NCBI GenBank assembly: GCA_037952775.1
Contig: JBANAY010000003.1
Span: forward strand, 36,828,001-36,892,000
Reading direction: 5' to 3'
Origin: Clonostachys chloroleuca
Lineage: Eukaryota > Ascomycota > Sordariomycetes > Hypocreales > Bionectriaceae
DNA: 64,000 nucleotides
Of this stretch, positions 25,160 through 36,740 are shown piece by piece. Positions within the stretch are counted from its first letter, which is position 1; every line of letters begins with the position of its first letter. The position numbers and the translations under genes are program-made. A model generated the notes under the pieces. That model did not search any database. It was not told the DNA's origin and saw only the letters and a program-made list of their open reading frames with translations.

Positions 25160-25345
25160 GTCGATCTCAAAGAAGATCCATCATCCGAGCGCTGACCGAC
25201 AACGACCTTGCGTTCGCTCAACCCACTCTCTTTAGTCACCGCTGGGGACTTTGGACATCCATCAAGGGACGACCCGAGACACCGAAGCTCAGAGAGGCTG
25301 GATCGAACAACGACACACCGCGGATAGCTGGCTCACGCCTCTGTC
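25160..25345 (+). repeat. Internally deleted copy of part of the 59.1-60.0 kb gene region
   Basis: Positions 25179-25229 nearly match 59446-59493 (encoding SIIRALTD.DLAFAQPT), with three extra bases. Positions 25241-25300 match 59922-59980, and 25326-25340 match 59985-59999. About 425 bp present between these blocks at 59.5-59.9 kb are missing here. It is a rearranged, non-functional duplicate in direct orientation. Confidence 0.8.
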
Positions 25346-26497
25346 TGGTGGGCAAAGACGTCAATATCTAGATCTATCACATCATCGCGGCTCACAGGGC
25401 AGCGGCTGTACCTGTCCTAAATCTCACCATTGACCTCCTCCGCGCTGTGTCCGAGCAAGCAAGAAGATAAGCCATGGACAGCGATGCACCTGTGCGGACA
25501 CAAGTGGTGTCACAACCTATGGCTCCCATGTCTTTGATAGAAACCGGAATGGGAGCTAGAAGACGTGGACCTGCCTCCCGAGGGCCTAGGGGATCAAGTT
25601 CCCCAGAGAATCTAAACAAAGCACACTTGAATCAGTGCTGGTTGCCTGCTTCGCCTCGAGTAGACGCAAGAACATAAAGATGTGGATTCTGTGATGCCCA
25701 ACTGAGAGCGCGGTAGAAATGGCTGGATGGTGCCCGCGGTAGAGCAGGATAGGCCACTTGTTGGGTTGTGGCTTTTTGGAAATGAATTTTTCAATTCCCC
25801 GGTTGGCCATTCTGACGAGGGGTACTCAAATATTTAATACGCAGACAGTTTCTTCATGATTCATTTTTTGTCCGGGAAGCTTCCTTGTTCGAGTGCACGA
25901 ATTACAATAAAAGTTTCCTTATCGTCTTTCAACATCCTTGTTAAGTTGTTTGATCCTGGTTGGATTATGGTTCGAGGGAGATGTTTACATGATTTTGATA
26001 TGCATGGTATGTAGCAATGGAAAACTAGGGAAAAACAACATGCTTGAAGGTTAGTGCTAGGGTTTCGCCACCATCTTTGCGCCCAACATGCCTTCTGAGC
26101 CTACCCGCGTCAGGTTATCTAAAAGGAAGATATTCTGTGACCACAGCTCGGCGACGAACGTCCGAGGCTTCTCAGGGGCTTTCCCAAAGCGTTAGGGCAG
26201 GGGCAGGGCGCAAACAATGGATTCTTTGATTCTGCAGCAGATATCGGGAATGCACTACTGTCAAGCCCGGCAACATACGATGACTATCCTGTGGCCATGT
26301 TCCCATCCGTGAGGATTGGATACCGCAGGCGCGGGAGGCAGATTCGGAAAGGGAGACACTGTAAAAGACTTCTATGTCAATTCTGTCGTAGTGTATAAAG
26401 AACAAATATGAGAACTAAGGTGTATATATATATAATTCTATGTTGCCATGTCTAGTTTAGGTATGCAAAATCTGTTCATTAAAAGCAATGGAACTCA
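25346..26497. other. Intergenic stretch
   Basis: No gene is supported. A short TA dinucleotide run lies near 26423-26435. The 3' region of the rhodopsin-like gene should fall at the right edge. Confidence 0.5.
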
Positions 26498-28289
26498 TCA
26501 TGACTTCTCAGTAATAGACGGAGGTAACGGTGGCCTGCTCCCTGGGCTAACGTGGCTGGACGATCCCACTTGGTTGCTCCTGCCGTCCCAGATGCCCCCC
26601 CACGGCTGGTTGCCGCTGAACTCGGCGAGGCGTGCGGAAATGTCCCGCGACCGTTTGCTCTCGCCCGTTTCGTCGCTGCCTCCGTCTTCCGCCACGGCCG
26701 GATCCACTTCCGCGCCTTCCTGGTCGACGTGGGCGCACGAGTGGAGCCAGCCTTCACGCCGCCCGTCGCACGCCGTCATTCTCCGGCCGGTGAACCAGGA
26801 GTCTGGACCCGTCTCGACTGCCTCGTCGCCAGCTTCCCTTGGCTCTCCTGGCCTGTTTTGGCGGCCGGAGAGGATGGCGAGCTCCATGTCAAAGTTGGTA
26901 TGTAGTGAGGCTTTGGTCGGCCTCCGCGGCATAGTTCTTGAGCCTACGGAGGAGGTCGCCGGTGGCCACTTCGGTTCTATGGACAAGGTAGTGCCCAGCC
27001 AGTTCCAAGCCAGTCTTTTGGTCAGATTGTCTTCGTCACCTCTTGGTCTACGAAAGCCGGTACGGGGCGAATTCCGGCTTAGGGCAGGATGGCGGTGGTG
27101 CTCAATGAGTATGTTGAGGGCAGGAAGACACGAGCACGAAAGGCCTATGGTAAGTTCGAGGATGCTAGAAGATTTGGACAAGTTAGGCCAGCTACAGTAT
27201 TTGAGTTGAACATCACAGACTTACGTCAGTATATCGAGCAGCATAAAGTCTGACGCAACGTCCTTCGACTCGAGATAATGTATAAGCTTTATCAGACGAT
27301 AGATCGTGACGGCGGCGGCAGTGCCGCCTGCCCCCAAAAGGAGGATCATCTTGATCTTCTTCCGCCAATTGATGCGCATTTTCCATGTACTGGGGATCGG
27401 GATGAAAAAGATCAACGAATCGGTGGCGATGGCGAATGCGACGTCGACGACCAATATGATCCGAAGATCCAAGCATTCGCCTGGGACGGTTGGATCCCAA
27501 AAGGCGCTTGGCGGGCCACACAGGCCGATTTTGAGGCCCAGTATCGGGATGTAGGCGATGAAGAGCGCGAAGATGAAGTAGTATATCCCTCGGGCGAGCT
27601 TTGTATTGACGGCGAAGACGCGTGCGAGAAGGAGGAGAAGAGTAACCTTCGTGAAGAATGCGGCTGGCTCGTAGATGATGGACGTAATATACAGCCACTG
27701 TTACTTGGTTAGCCACGAGGGAATGCTCAAGGTGGAGGGTCAACGTACCTCAAGCATGGAGGAATATTTGTCCACTGATATATCCCAAGAATGGTGACCT
27801 AAGCCATAATGTATCACTGCGTTGTATTAGCCGACTGCAGTATTCGTAACGGGGCTGCGTTGGCGTACTCATTGCAGAAGATGCGCTTATTACGATTAGC
27901 AAGGACTGCGAGCGTCAGCACTACCGTGTTCCACGTGTCATGTGGTTATGAATATACAAACCCATGCTATCAGGCATGTCACTGTTTATCTGCATATTAG
28001 CTTCAAAGGTCCCTTGAATCATGCGTTGGAGTAGGAAGAGGGACGTACAGTCTTCTAACAGGAACCGCCGCGTAATGCGCAACTTCACATGGAATCGGAC
28101 CGCAAACAGGATAGTTGACAAGGCTAGACACACAACGAGAGTCGAGACTCCTGCGACGCCACCGGCATCAGGCGGATTCTTGAGGTTCGCGACGACGCCA
28201 GCTGGTGGAGGGAATGCACCAGGGTATTTGCTCGGGTCACCGCCATTGAAGCCCGATACCGCGCGCGAGACCAGGCTGGAAAGTGGCAT
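26498..28289 (-). CDS. Rhodopsin-like 7TM (Pth11-type) membrane protein, apparently frameshifted
   Basis: Exons 28289-28049, 27981-27894, 27816-27749, 27697-27225 and 27164-26498; introns of 67, 77, 51 and 60 nt all have GT-AG ends. The product would be about 511 residues. Membrane segments include VSTLVVCLALSTILFAVRF, LTCLIAWVCIFITT, ITSIIYEPAAFFTKVTLLLLL, YYFIFALFIAYIPILGL and IILVVDVAFAIATDSLIFFIPIP. The motifs HYGLGHHSWDI, GECLDLR and ELTIGLSCSCLPAL fit the fungal rhodopsin-like integral membrane family that includes Pth11-type receptors. The tail is long, charged and disordered. Exon 2 has 88 nt where 87 are needed, leaving a TGA after CIFITT. One inserted base near 27940 would explain this. 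The gene is either recently broken or misassembled. A sensing role is inferred only from family resemblance. Confidence 0.7.
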
Positions 28290-30252
28290 AATATCCTCTA
28301 CTAGAGAGGCCAGTCGATTGAAACGTGGACTTGAGGCCGTGTCGCAGGCTCTTGGGGATTGAGCGGAGGAGCAGGATATTGAACAGTTGAAGGCCCAGCT
28401 TCGAGCCAAGCCATGGTAGCAAGGGAGGCATGCGGGGAGGGTGGCAGTTCTCAAAAACAAAGAAAAGTACAAAGGCGCTCAATAAAATACCAGTGGTTCT
28501 GGGTTCATCGGGACCGCCTACCGGCTCATGACATAGTAGACCAAGCCATGGGGGCTGTTGGGCCAATCCGGGGAAGCGGATTCGCGCCTAGAACCAAAGA
28601 GAGTTTGAACGGCTCTGGGACTTGACCATACTTGGCGTCACACTTTGGGGACGCCAGCTGACGGTATATCGGCTGGTAAATCATCAGTGGGGCAACCTCG
28701 CCGCTCTCTCGGGAATAAGTGAGTTGAGCATGCTGTCAAACCGGACTTATGGACAGCCCGGCACTCGTTCGTACCATCCACTGACGCCATGATCTCAAGG
28801 AGGCCGATATCCCGCGGGGAGTTCAAGGCGCGCTTGTTGGCACCTGGGCCTGATCAAGCTAGGCCTAACATCTTATGGCTGGGTTCGATCTGCCACACCC
28901 TACAACGGTGCACCAGCTGCCGTTTCACATTCCAGCAGAGGTTCCAGGAATTGGGGTCGGCCCTGGATAGGCAAAGCGCAATCTCTTGTTGGATCTCGAC
29001 CCTTGGTGGGCTGCGCCGGCACATGCTGGGCTTCGCTGAAGCTGGCTAGAAGCTCTTCGTTCCATTTAAGTGGCTGTGTCAGTTGCGCATGGCGATCTCC
29101 CGTTTGTCCGCGGTAGCCGTAGCGCCTAAGTTTCTCGATGCTTCGCATTCCACAAAGTAAGGAATGATGCGTCAAATAGGGGTAAGCCAGCGGGACTTTC
29201 CGAGGTAGCAGTATTAGTTGAATGAAAGTGAGACATTTATTAGACGGGTTCGAGTTCATTCTTAATGAAAAGAGGCGCATATTAGCAGTGATTAGCTTCA
29301 GTTTCCCTCTTCATGATCTACTGGGTGGGATTTGTGCTAGACATGATACTGACACATAAAGTCGAGCTTGTTCTCGTTGTTGATCGATAGGATAGGGGAG
29401 AGTCTTGCCAGCAAATCTTGTGAACTGGACCTAAAATATCCGCTCGGCATGAGGATCCCGGTAGAATCATGAAAGATTTGGCATTGACTCCGATTTCCTC
29501 GTGAAAAGAGCTCGGTTTGATCGTTTGGGCTTCGTCGACGAAGTGGTCCGGCCACTAGGGTTCCTTCCTGACATTGTGTTAGTAAGGATGGAGTTTGGTG
29601 ACCACTATGCCCCAACCTTTGATGACCCTGAATATCTCAATGCATAGGTCATAGAGGGCGAAGATCAGACATTAATAAGGGATTGCGGATGTGAGGGAGC
29701 AGAAGGAGTAGGGGAGCTGTCTGTCATGAAGTTGACGAAAGTAAACCATCCGCACCGAGCGTTGCCCGCTACTGGGCTACAGATATCGAGATCTCTCCCA
29801 CACTGCCGAGCCTGATTGAGTCACGTGCCACGTTTATCGTCAACAATACCAGTTCGCTTCAGCAACAGGCTAGATGTTTCGAATGCAAAGTTTACTGGGT
29901 GACGATATACAAGCAAGAATCAAATTGAGATCCCCTATCCAAGACGACAAGCTTCGATGGCTTTTGAGGAGCTGGCCAAAGTCTATGGCACGAACGAAGA
30001 CCAAACTCAGTCCTCACGTCAAGGGAGACCAACAAATTACAGAACTCATACATTTGATTGATATATCTTACATCTAGAAGCAACTAACTAATTCCGATCT
30101 GTGCCTTTCATGGCACTCATTGTTCAAATAGCAAAACGACCCTGAACGCCATAACAAAAGCCTAGCATGACTAGACACATCTGCAAGTAATGAAACTCAA
30201 AGAACCCCCCTAATAAAACGACACATTGAAGTTGAAGTGAGAAAAAAAAGCC
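28290..30252. other. Intergenic stretch, nothing supported
   Basis: It holds the upstream region of the rhodopsin-like gene on the left and the 3' region of the acyltransferase gene on the right. Only chance frames are seen. Confidence 0.5.
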
Positions 30253-31824
30253 TTAACGGCGGAAAGGGCCCAACTCATCCAGAGTCTCCTGGATGCGACG
30301 CCAGAAATCAGGCATGCCCCAGCCCGTGATCCAGTAGTTGTCATTCCAATCCTGCCCGAGAATGAACATACCCTTCTTCGAAACCCGATCCTCGTTCCAA
30401 AACCCCTTATGGTGATAGACACATGTTCCGGGAGGGTTGCGGCGTGTTGGGCTGTCGTCTCCTGTTCGGAAGACGGCAGGTGAAAAGTTGGCCGCGCGGC
30501 AGAAGTTGAGCTTGGCCAGGTTGCCGGCAGGGTAGAGGACGGCATTGGGTGGTCCACTAAACACCGTCATTCCATCGCCCGAGTCTGACTGCTGCTTGAG
30601 CTTACGAAGCAGTGCCAAGACTCTCCCCTGAGTTGTCTGCTCTTGTAGAGATCTTCGATGCGCCAGAGCAACCTCTCCCATTGAGCCTAGGGCTGTGTCG
30701 GCGTCCAAGGGGGTCGCGAGAACCCACGCCATGTTCTGGATGTAGACGCCAGACTTCTCGATGTAGTCTGGCAGCCGGGATCGGAGATCAAAGGCGCCAA
30801 ACACAGTGACGGGGCGAGGGGTTGGTTCGCAGAGAGCGGTCGTGTGAACGAACAAGGCGAGGATAACGTCGCTTTCGCTGACCCAGAGCTTATCTGGGTG
30901 GCCTGGATTGGCCCGTTGAATTTCAAAGAGAGCTTGCTTTCGAAGCTTCTGAACAGCACGTTTTGGAAGATACACTGTGCGGTTGACTGGTTTCTGTGTA
31001 CTAAAAAAAACCGTCAATTGGTCCCATATCACATTGAAGGCGAGACGCAAGGTAGTGCATCCTCTGAGTAGGCAGTTCTCATCACTCATCTGATCACAGG
31101 CCAATGCAGATTCACTGGCTCGTGAGATGAGGTCGTGTCGAGCTCCGAGGATGGGGGGCACGGCGCTCTCGCGGCCGGCTAGCATATGAGACCAGCAGTT
31201 GAGAAGTATTTGGAGCCCAGTGCCATCCATCAAGACATGAGGCCAGGCGAGGGACACGAGAGTGGCATCTGCGAAGCAAATAACATGAAGTGCTATGATC
31301 GGGACATCGCCGCTGAGGTAGGCGGAAAAGTCCTTTGGGACATTGGGGCCAGCTGAGAAGTCAAGGAAATGGTCCGCACCTTCCTGGATGGAGCCGCGCT
31401 CGCCAGTAGGCTGGGGGAGCAAAGATCCGAGGGGATGCTCTCTGAGCTTAGATCGGATCACCTGATGCGAGTAGGCGACAGTTTGGTAGTCAGGAGTAAT
31501 GGTGGTTGGAACGTGGACCTCAAGTGTACGTCGGCCTTTAACCATGTTGGTTCGAAGTCTGCCACCGAATTTGCGCCAATCTCCGTACTCAAGAAGACGA
31601 CGTAGCGCTACGTGGAGCAACTGAGCGTCAAGAACGTCATTGAACTGTAAGGTGTATGTGTACGTTTCCTTGAAGCCGGGATGGTTGTCGAGGAAGTGAA
31701 GAGGATAGACCTCGTATCCATTAAGCATGCCCTGGACTCGATCCCGGTCTACTCTTTCGAATGGATTTCCCTCAACGAGGTGATCCGTGTTGATTGTAGG
31801 TCGCATCTTGATGGATAGAGACAA
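30253..31824 (-). CDS. BAHD-like acyltransferase (transferase family)
   Basis: A single-exon frame of 523 residues, the normal length for the fungal transferase family that includes trichothecene 3-O-acetyltransferase-like enzymes. The catalytic motif HxxxD is present as HVLMD at residues 196-200, within LAWPHVLMDGTG. The two-lobed layout is supported by an N-terminal LQFNDVLDAQLLHVALRRLL segment and C-terminal AFDLRSRLP and MTVFSGPPNAV segments. The plant-type DFGWG motif is not seen. The expected reaction is acyl transfer from an acyl-CoA to a hydroxyl or amine of a small molecule in the cytosol; the acceptor cannot be named. The ATG at 31824 is the first in frame and gives a full-length product. 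No polyketide synthase, peptide synthetase or terpene synthase lies nearby. Confidence 0.88.
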   Translation of the reverse strand: MSLSIKMRPTINTDHLVEGNPFERVDRDRVQGMLNGYEVYPLHFLDNHPGFKETYTYTLQFNDVLDAQLLHVALRRLLEYGDWRKFGGRLRTNMVKGRRTLEVHVPTTITPDYQTVAYSHQVIRSKLREHPLGSLLPQPTGERGSIQEGADHFLDFSAGPNVPKDFSAYLSGDVPIIALHVICFADATLVSLAWPHVLMDGTGLQILLNCWSHMLAGRESAVPPILGARHDLISRASESALACDQMSDENCLLRGCTTLRLAFNVIWDQLTVFFSTQKPVNRTVYLPKRAVQKLRKQALFEIQRANPGHPDKLWVSESDVILALFVHTTALCEPTPRPVTVFGAFDLRSRLPDYIEKSGVYIQNMAWVLATPLDADTALGSMGEVALAHRRSLQEQTTQGRVLALLRKLKQQSDSGDGMTVFSGPPNAVLYPAGNLAKLNFCRAANFSPAVFRTGDDSPTRRNPPGTCVYHHKGFWNEDRVSKKGMFILGQDWNDNYWITGWGMPDFWRRIQETLDELGPFRR

Positions 31825-33593
31825 GTACTCCTAGATGTAGTGAAGAGGATGAGGCACACGTGAAGAGACGAAAGTCGCCAAGTGGTCTTGGATGGCAAAA
31901 GTTGTATCAAAATTGGGAAACGAAACGAAATGTCACGTCTTTTCTTGATGACCGAGTGCGTTCGTCAGACCTAAATCGCCGTGTTAAGATTGAGATGTTT
32001 GTCTCACATCGAACACCACACAAACGGCTCACCTCGTTGGTCCCTTCCTCGTAGGGATCAGCACCGTTGGGTGCTTCACTTCTGCAAGCAACGACAAATG
32101 GGTGGGAACTGAAACTTAAATGTCGAAAGCGTGCTGATTGCAACACCCTGAGGAATGTAGAGTTCAGTATGTGGGAAAGGGCGTTGTGAAGTGGGTTGTT
32201 TATGTCTCAGACATTCTTCTGCAGGTGCAGAATGCAATGGAACGCAGCTTGGGGGAGGGGTGAGTCACACGTTTTGAGGGCAGAAGCCCCTCGTCGGATG
32301 CGGTGGCCACCTGACCAGGCTGCAGAAGACGCAAGCTGTGTGTTGTGCCCTCGGCAACTATTGTTTTATCACCTGCCCGCTGGCAGTCCACTCAGGTCTG
32401 TTGACAGCTGCCGCCTGGGCTCACATGCTTCTACGTGATTCCAATCAAGTAGGTAGGTACTTGCCAAGTATCTCGACAGGTATTAGGTACCAGGCATGTA
32501 TGGTCGAGGTCTAGGTAGTAAAGGGGGCGTGGGCAGATGAAGGTGGTACCTGAGACAATATGGCATTCGCATTCCTTTGCTTTGATACGAATTGTCCGCA
32601 CAGAGGTGCACTGAAGACGATCCATTTTATCGATTCCAAGACCTTGACGAGGAATACTCGCAAATGGTATCTACTAGTGACCATTTAAGACATCATTGCA
32701 CGTGGCTGGGAGTTCAGTCAGGCCCGAGATTGTGGCAACCTGAACTAGCCGCCCATTATTAGACCACAATGTATTGCATTTATTCATATAGATACCTGAC
32801 ATGAACAATTAAATAGGCGGATCTGAGTGCGTCTCCGGCAAGTTGCATCGCCTAGGACTATTTGTCACCTCAATGAACGGCTGGAAATGGCTGAATCAGT
32901 AAGAAGGGCCTTGAATTTTGAACACTTCTTTGAAACATATATTGCCTACATTTTATAATACACCCGAACCTTGTCCATACCTATTCAAAAACCTTACTGA
33001 GTGCATGGTGGTGATGAAGTGGTCATATATTTGCTCGTAGCTTTATAGCATCTGCCCCGTACCAAATATCTATTCTGTCTAAACGTTCATAAGCTCTGCT
33101 CGCTTAATGCCTCGTTATTTTCACGCTGGTAATAGCCATCACTGTACCATATCTAAACTCAATGAGCATGTGTGCTCTGAATTAATACCCATAGTCTCTA
33201 CCTATCAAAGTAAGTTGGTGTACTTCTTCCTTCCAAATGACAGAAGAAACGACCAAGTGATTTGTATGATAAAAAAAATGAAAGTGCTAGCTGATCCAAT
33301 GAGGAAAAGGGATTTCCATAAGGGCTCTGATACGAGGCCGGCTGTCTAAATGCCCATTGGGGCTTCTTGGGGAACTGTACGTGATGCCTAGACCCATCAC
33401 ACGGCCAGTCCCCTTCGTTTATCTAAGTACCCACACACGTACTTCTCACCCCATTCTCACCTTGTCGGCTTTGTTTTCTATACGCGTTGGAAGGCCCTTC
33501 TTGATTTATGCCCCCCTTCCCGCCTCTCTTCCCTTTTCACCCTCTCTTCCATCCTTGAGCCTCCCATCTTTTTTTTACCCCCTCGCAAGCACC
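31825..33593. other. Divergent promoter region
   Basis: This gap lies between the divergently transcribed acyltransferase (minus) and F-box-like gene (plus). The final 150 bases before 33594 are pyrimidine-rich (CCCTTC/CTCTTCC strings), typical of a fungal transcription start and leader. No gene is supported. Confidence 0.55.
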
Positions 33594-34841
33594 ATGGCTC
33601 TCACAATGGAAATCTGGGCTCGGATCCTCCAGCACCTCAGAGACACTGAGGATGGCCAAAAGGACCTACACGCTGTCTCTCGTGTCTCACAGGACCTCAA
33701 CCGGCTCGCCTGGCCAATGCTGTACAAGAACATTGCCTACCCTGCCGATTCCCTGAAGCTCCTCAACAACCTGGTGAAAATGCCCTTCGTCACGGACCTT
33801 ATACGCTCTGTGGAGTTGACCGACTCCCGTCCGGCGGGATACGTTACCCATGCAGATTGACTGGCAGACATGACAGTACGATGCCTGCAGGTCCCCCCCA
33901 ACCTCAAGGCCCGTCTCCAAAGCGTCGTTGACGAATTCTCCTCCGGCGTATACAACGGTCTTCCCACGCTGATCTTGAGTCAAGCACGCAAAGTCGAGCA
34001 TGTTACCTTGAAGCTGGAAGATCCCTGCCCGGACCTGATGTGGCTCATCAGCGGGTCGGAGGACATCGAAGTGCGCTGGGAGCCAGGCCAACGCTTCCTC
34101 TTCGAAGTAGAGAAGTTGGAGAAAGATGAGGATCTCTCAGAGCGGTTCATCCTCCCCGATCTCATCCCTCCCGAGGCATCAATGCCGTCTGCTTTGGACT
34201 TGGCTCGGTACGGCATCAGAGCCTACAAGCACTACGGCCTGCCATTCTTGACGGAACTGACCCTCGTCCACCCCAACGACGGTCCAAAGATGAGCGCCTA
34301 CCACCTCGTTCCCCTAATGACACACCGGGGTTTGCAAGTTCTATCCTTCCAGGGCGTCTCCTACGAAGCAGCCGACGTCGATTCCATGATGATCACGCCG
34401 GTCCAGTCCAACCTCCACACCTTCAGACTCTCAGACGCCCTTTTTAACGGAAAGGGCATCAAGGACATCTTCTATCGCTTCCCTTACCTTCGAACTCTCG
34501 AGCTGAGCTCAGGCAGCCCCAACAAGGCCGACCCCGCGGCCCGGCACCCAGTCAACTTCCGCGACCTCGGCGACGTGTTGACGAGCGTGGGCAAGCACCT
34601 GTATGTGCTCCACCTCGACACGAGAGCGTTCCGAAGGGAGCCCTCCGTGTTCTGGCTCATGTACCTGAACCGGCTCTTCTGCGTCAAGAAGTTGATCATT
34701 AGTACCGACTGCCTGAGAAACTACGACCCCTTTGTGCCGAGAGACGAGATGCAGCGGACCCTTACTCGCGATCTGCCCCTCCGGTTGGAAGAACTAGAGC
34801 TCCTAGAGGTGGATGTTGAGAATCATATCGATCAGGATTGA
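33594..34841 (+). CDS. F-box/LRR-like protein interrupted by one in-frame TGA
   Basis: The start at 33594 sits in a strong context (ACCATGG). The first 88 codons read like a fungal F-box protein: EIWARILQHL, then LHAVSRVSQDLNRLAWPMLYKNI. A TGA at 33858-33860 then interrupts, but the same frame continues to 34841 with 323 more open codons from ATG 33870. That part has leucine-rich-repeat-like strings (LRTLELSSGS, LEELELLEV). Total span is 416 codons including the TGA, usual for this class. No intron of acceptable length removes the stop. Possibilities are a nonsense mutation, an assembly error, or regulated readthrough (the following codon is CTG). F-box proteins are SCF ubiquitin-ligase substrate adaptors; the substrate is unknown. 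Confidence 0.75.
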
Positions 34842-35471
34842 ATTTCCCCTTTCTCCATGCGAGAAGAATGGCTTGACTTTTTTTCGGGAGTTCGGGATGT
34901 ATACCGCGCTGGTTGGTCATTGCCACATATCAACTGCTAAATCTGGAGAGATTAGCTCTGCTTTCATTTCAAAATCTGTCTCCTCTTTAGTCCAACCTGT
35001 TGACGAAAGACTTGGGCGGATATGTTGCTTCAAGACAAGAACGATGCACATGGTCTGATATGGGAAGACCACTCTCAATTTGAGATGTTAAGTTACCTTT
35101 TTCAGCAATCACAAGTTCTGGGGGACATTTCATCTACTTCTGAGGACGTCTAAAGTCTTTAGTTCATCTGTGGAGGATAGAAAAGTCTGGCAGCACCAAG
35201 GGTGGAATAAGCCCCAAATGTATTAGCTATTAGATAGCAAAAAAGATGCTTTTCATCTCGTGAAAATACGTGATTCTAAACTCCAATCCATAACACCTCG
35301 CCACCATGGCGCTTTATCCTTTATACCCAAAGTTTGTGTCTCACAGAGACAGTTTATAAAACATCCAGTCGCTACCATGCCCTGCTTCCAGCACAGAACA
35401 TACATGCTAAGCCGCTTCTCCAAAGAGGCAATTCTTTTGGGTTTCAATCAAACAGCTCCCAGTATTCTTGC
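34842..35471. other. Convergent 3' region
   Basis: Lies between the ends of the F-box-like gene (plus) and the WW-domain gene (minus). No gene is seen. Confidence 0.6.
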
Positions 35472-36740
35472 TTAAGGGAGAAAGTCGTAGTTTTCGGGGT
35501 GGTGAACAATTCCCACTGCCGGCTCCTTTGTGATCGCCGCCATGTCTGGGTTCCAAGCCGAAAATCGTTTGCTAGCTCTCGAGTCGTCAGGGACAGGTTG
35601 GTAAGAGCTGTACCTGGAAGAAAACCCAGGTGAGTAGCTATACGCCGGGAGAATCTCCGTCTCCGAGTTCCTGGACGAAGGACGAGAGCTGTCTCCAGGG
35701 TTAAGGAAAGCGCCCGTGGGCCCTTGAGAGAAGGGATTCAGAGCTGATGGGACCGTCGGAGGGTTCTGGGGAGTAAGGCTCGGGCTCAGACGAGGTGGAC
35801 TCGGTGTAAGTGTCTGAGGTGCCCCGGCGAAAGGCGCAGCATAGATAACCGCGGGGCCGTCGAGCTCGGCGGGGATCTGGCCTGGCGATGATGTTTGACG
35901 ACCACGGCCACCAGGAGAGCTAGTTGTCGAGTCGGGGACGCCGTATGACCACATTGGGGGGGTGTACACCCCTGTGTTGGTGTTGAGTGGCCGAGATGCA
36001 TCGAAGGGGGCGAAGACGTGCGATTTGGGTCGCTCGGGCTTGTCGACGTGGAACTCTTCCTCGCTATTATGTAACACCACTGGTCAGCCAATATCCCCAA
36101 TTCTTTGAGCAGAGATCCTAATCATACCTAGCTGGCTGCCTTCCTCTGCTCTGTGGGTTAGAAAAGAGGTCCCCTGGGGTGGAGTCTACTTGCTTGTGCT
36201 CCGATTTGCTGCCTGAGCGCATAGGTGGCTGCGAAGACGATCGGGCATGCTTGGCTTGCGTGGGCGGTCTCAATTGAGATGGGAGTTCCGCCGTGTCTCT
36301 AATCTTTTCTGGCAGTGGAGGCTCCCATTGAGACTTTCCGGTGGCTGAGTTGAGGTAGTAGCTGGAATCAGACGGTCAGTAACCCAGGACCCCAATTAGC
36401 GATGAAGGAGTGAAATAGCATACAAGTGGTGGTGCTCTTCGCTCCAGTGAGAGGTCCATCCGGCGGGAAGGGGGCTTTCTGTTGGAGCATTGACATCGTG
36501 GCCGGGAGTAGGCACAGGCTGTTGTTGGGAGGGTTGTTCGGGTCTCTTCCATTGCGTGAGGTTGGTCTCGATGTTCACGAAATACCTAGAAGAGCCCACG
36601 TTAGCATCCAATGAATCATAGGGGAGGGCGAGGGAAGCATACCATCGCTGGTGCGTCTCGCTCCAACCGACCGACCAGCCCTGAGGCGCCTCCGGAGGCG
36701 CTGGTCGCGATGCAAGTGTGGCTGCTGGCTGAGAATCCAT
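35472..36740 (-). CDS. Double WW-domain protein
   Basis: Four exons: 36740-36643, 36585-36424, 36361-36128 and 36063-35472. Introns are 57, 62 and 64 nt with GTATGC, GTATGC and GTATGA donors; every junction keeps frame. The product has 361 residues. WW domain 1 (about residues 20-52) reads GWSVGWSETHQRWYFVNIET..TQWKRP. WW domain 2 (about 70-103) reads GWTSHWSEEHHHFYYLNS..GKSQWEPP. The rest is Pro/Ser-rich and disordered, with RSGSKSEHKQVDSTPGDLFSNPQ and a conserved-looking end containing SYSPGFSSRYSSYQPVP and HHPENYDFLP. WW domains bind proline-rich peptides, so a scaffold or adaptor role is inferred. The exact partners and pathway are unknown. Confidence 0.88.
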
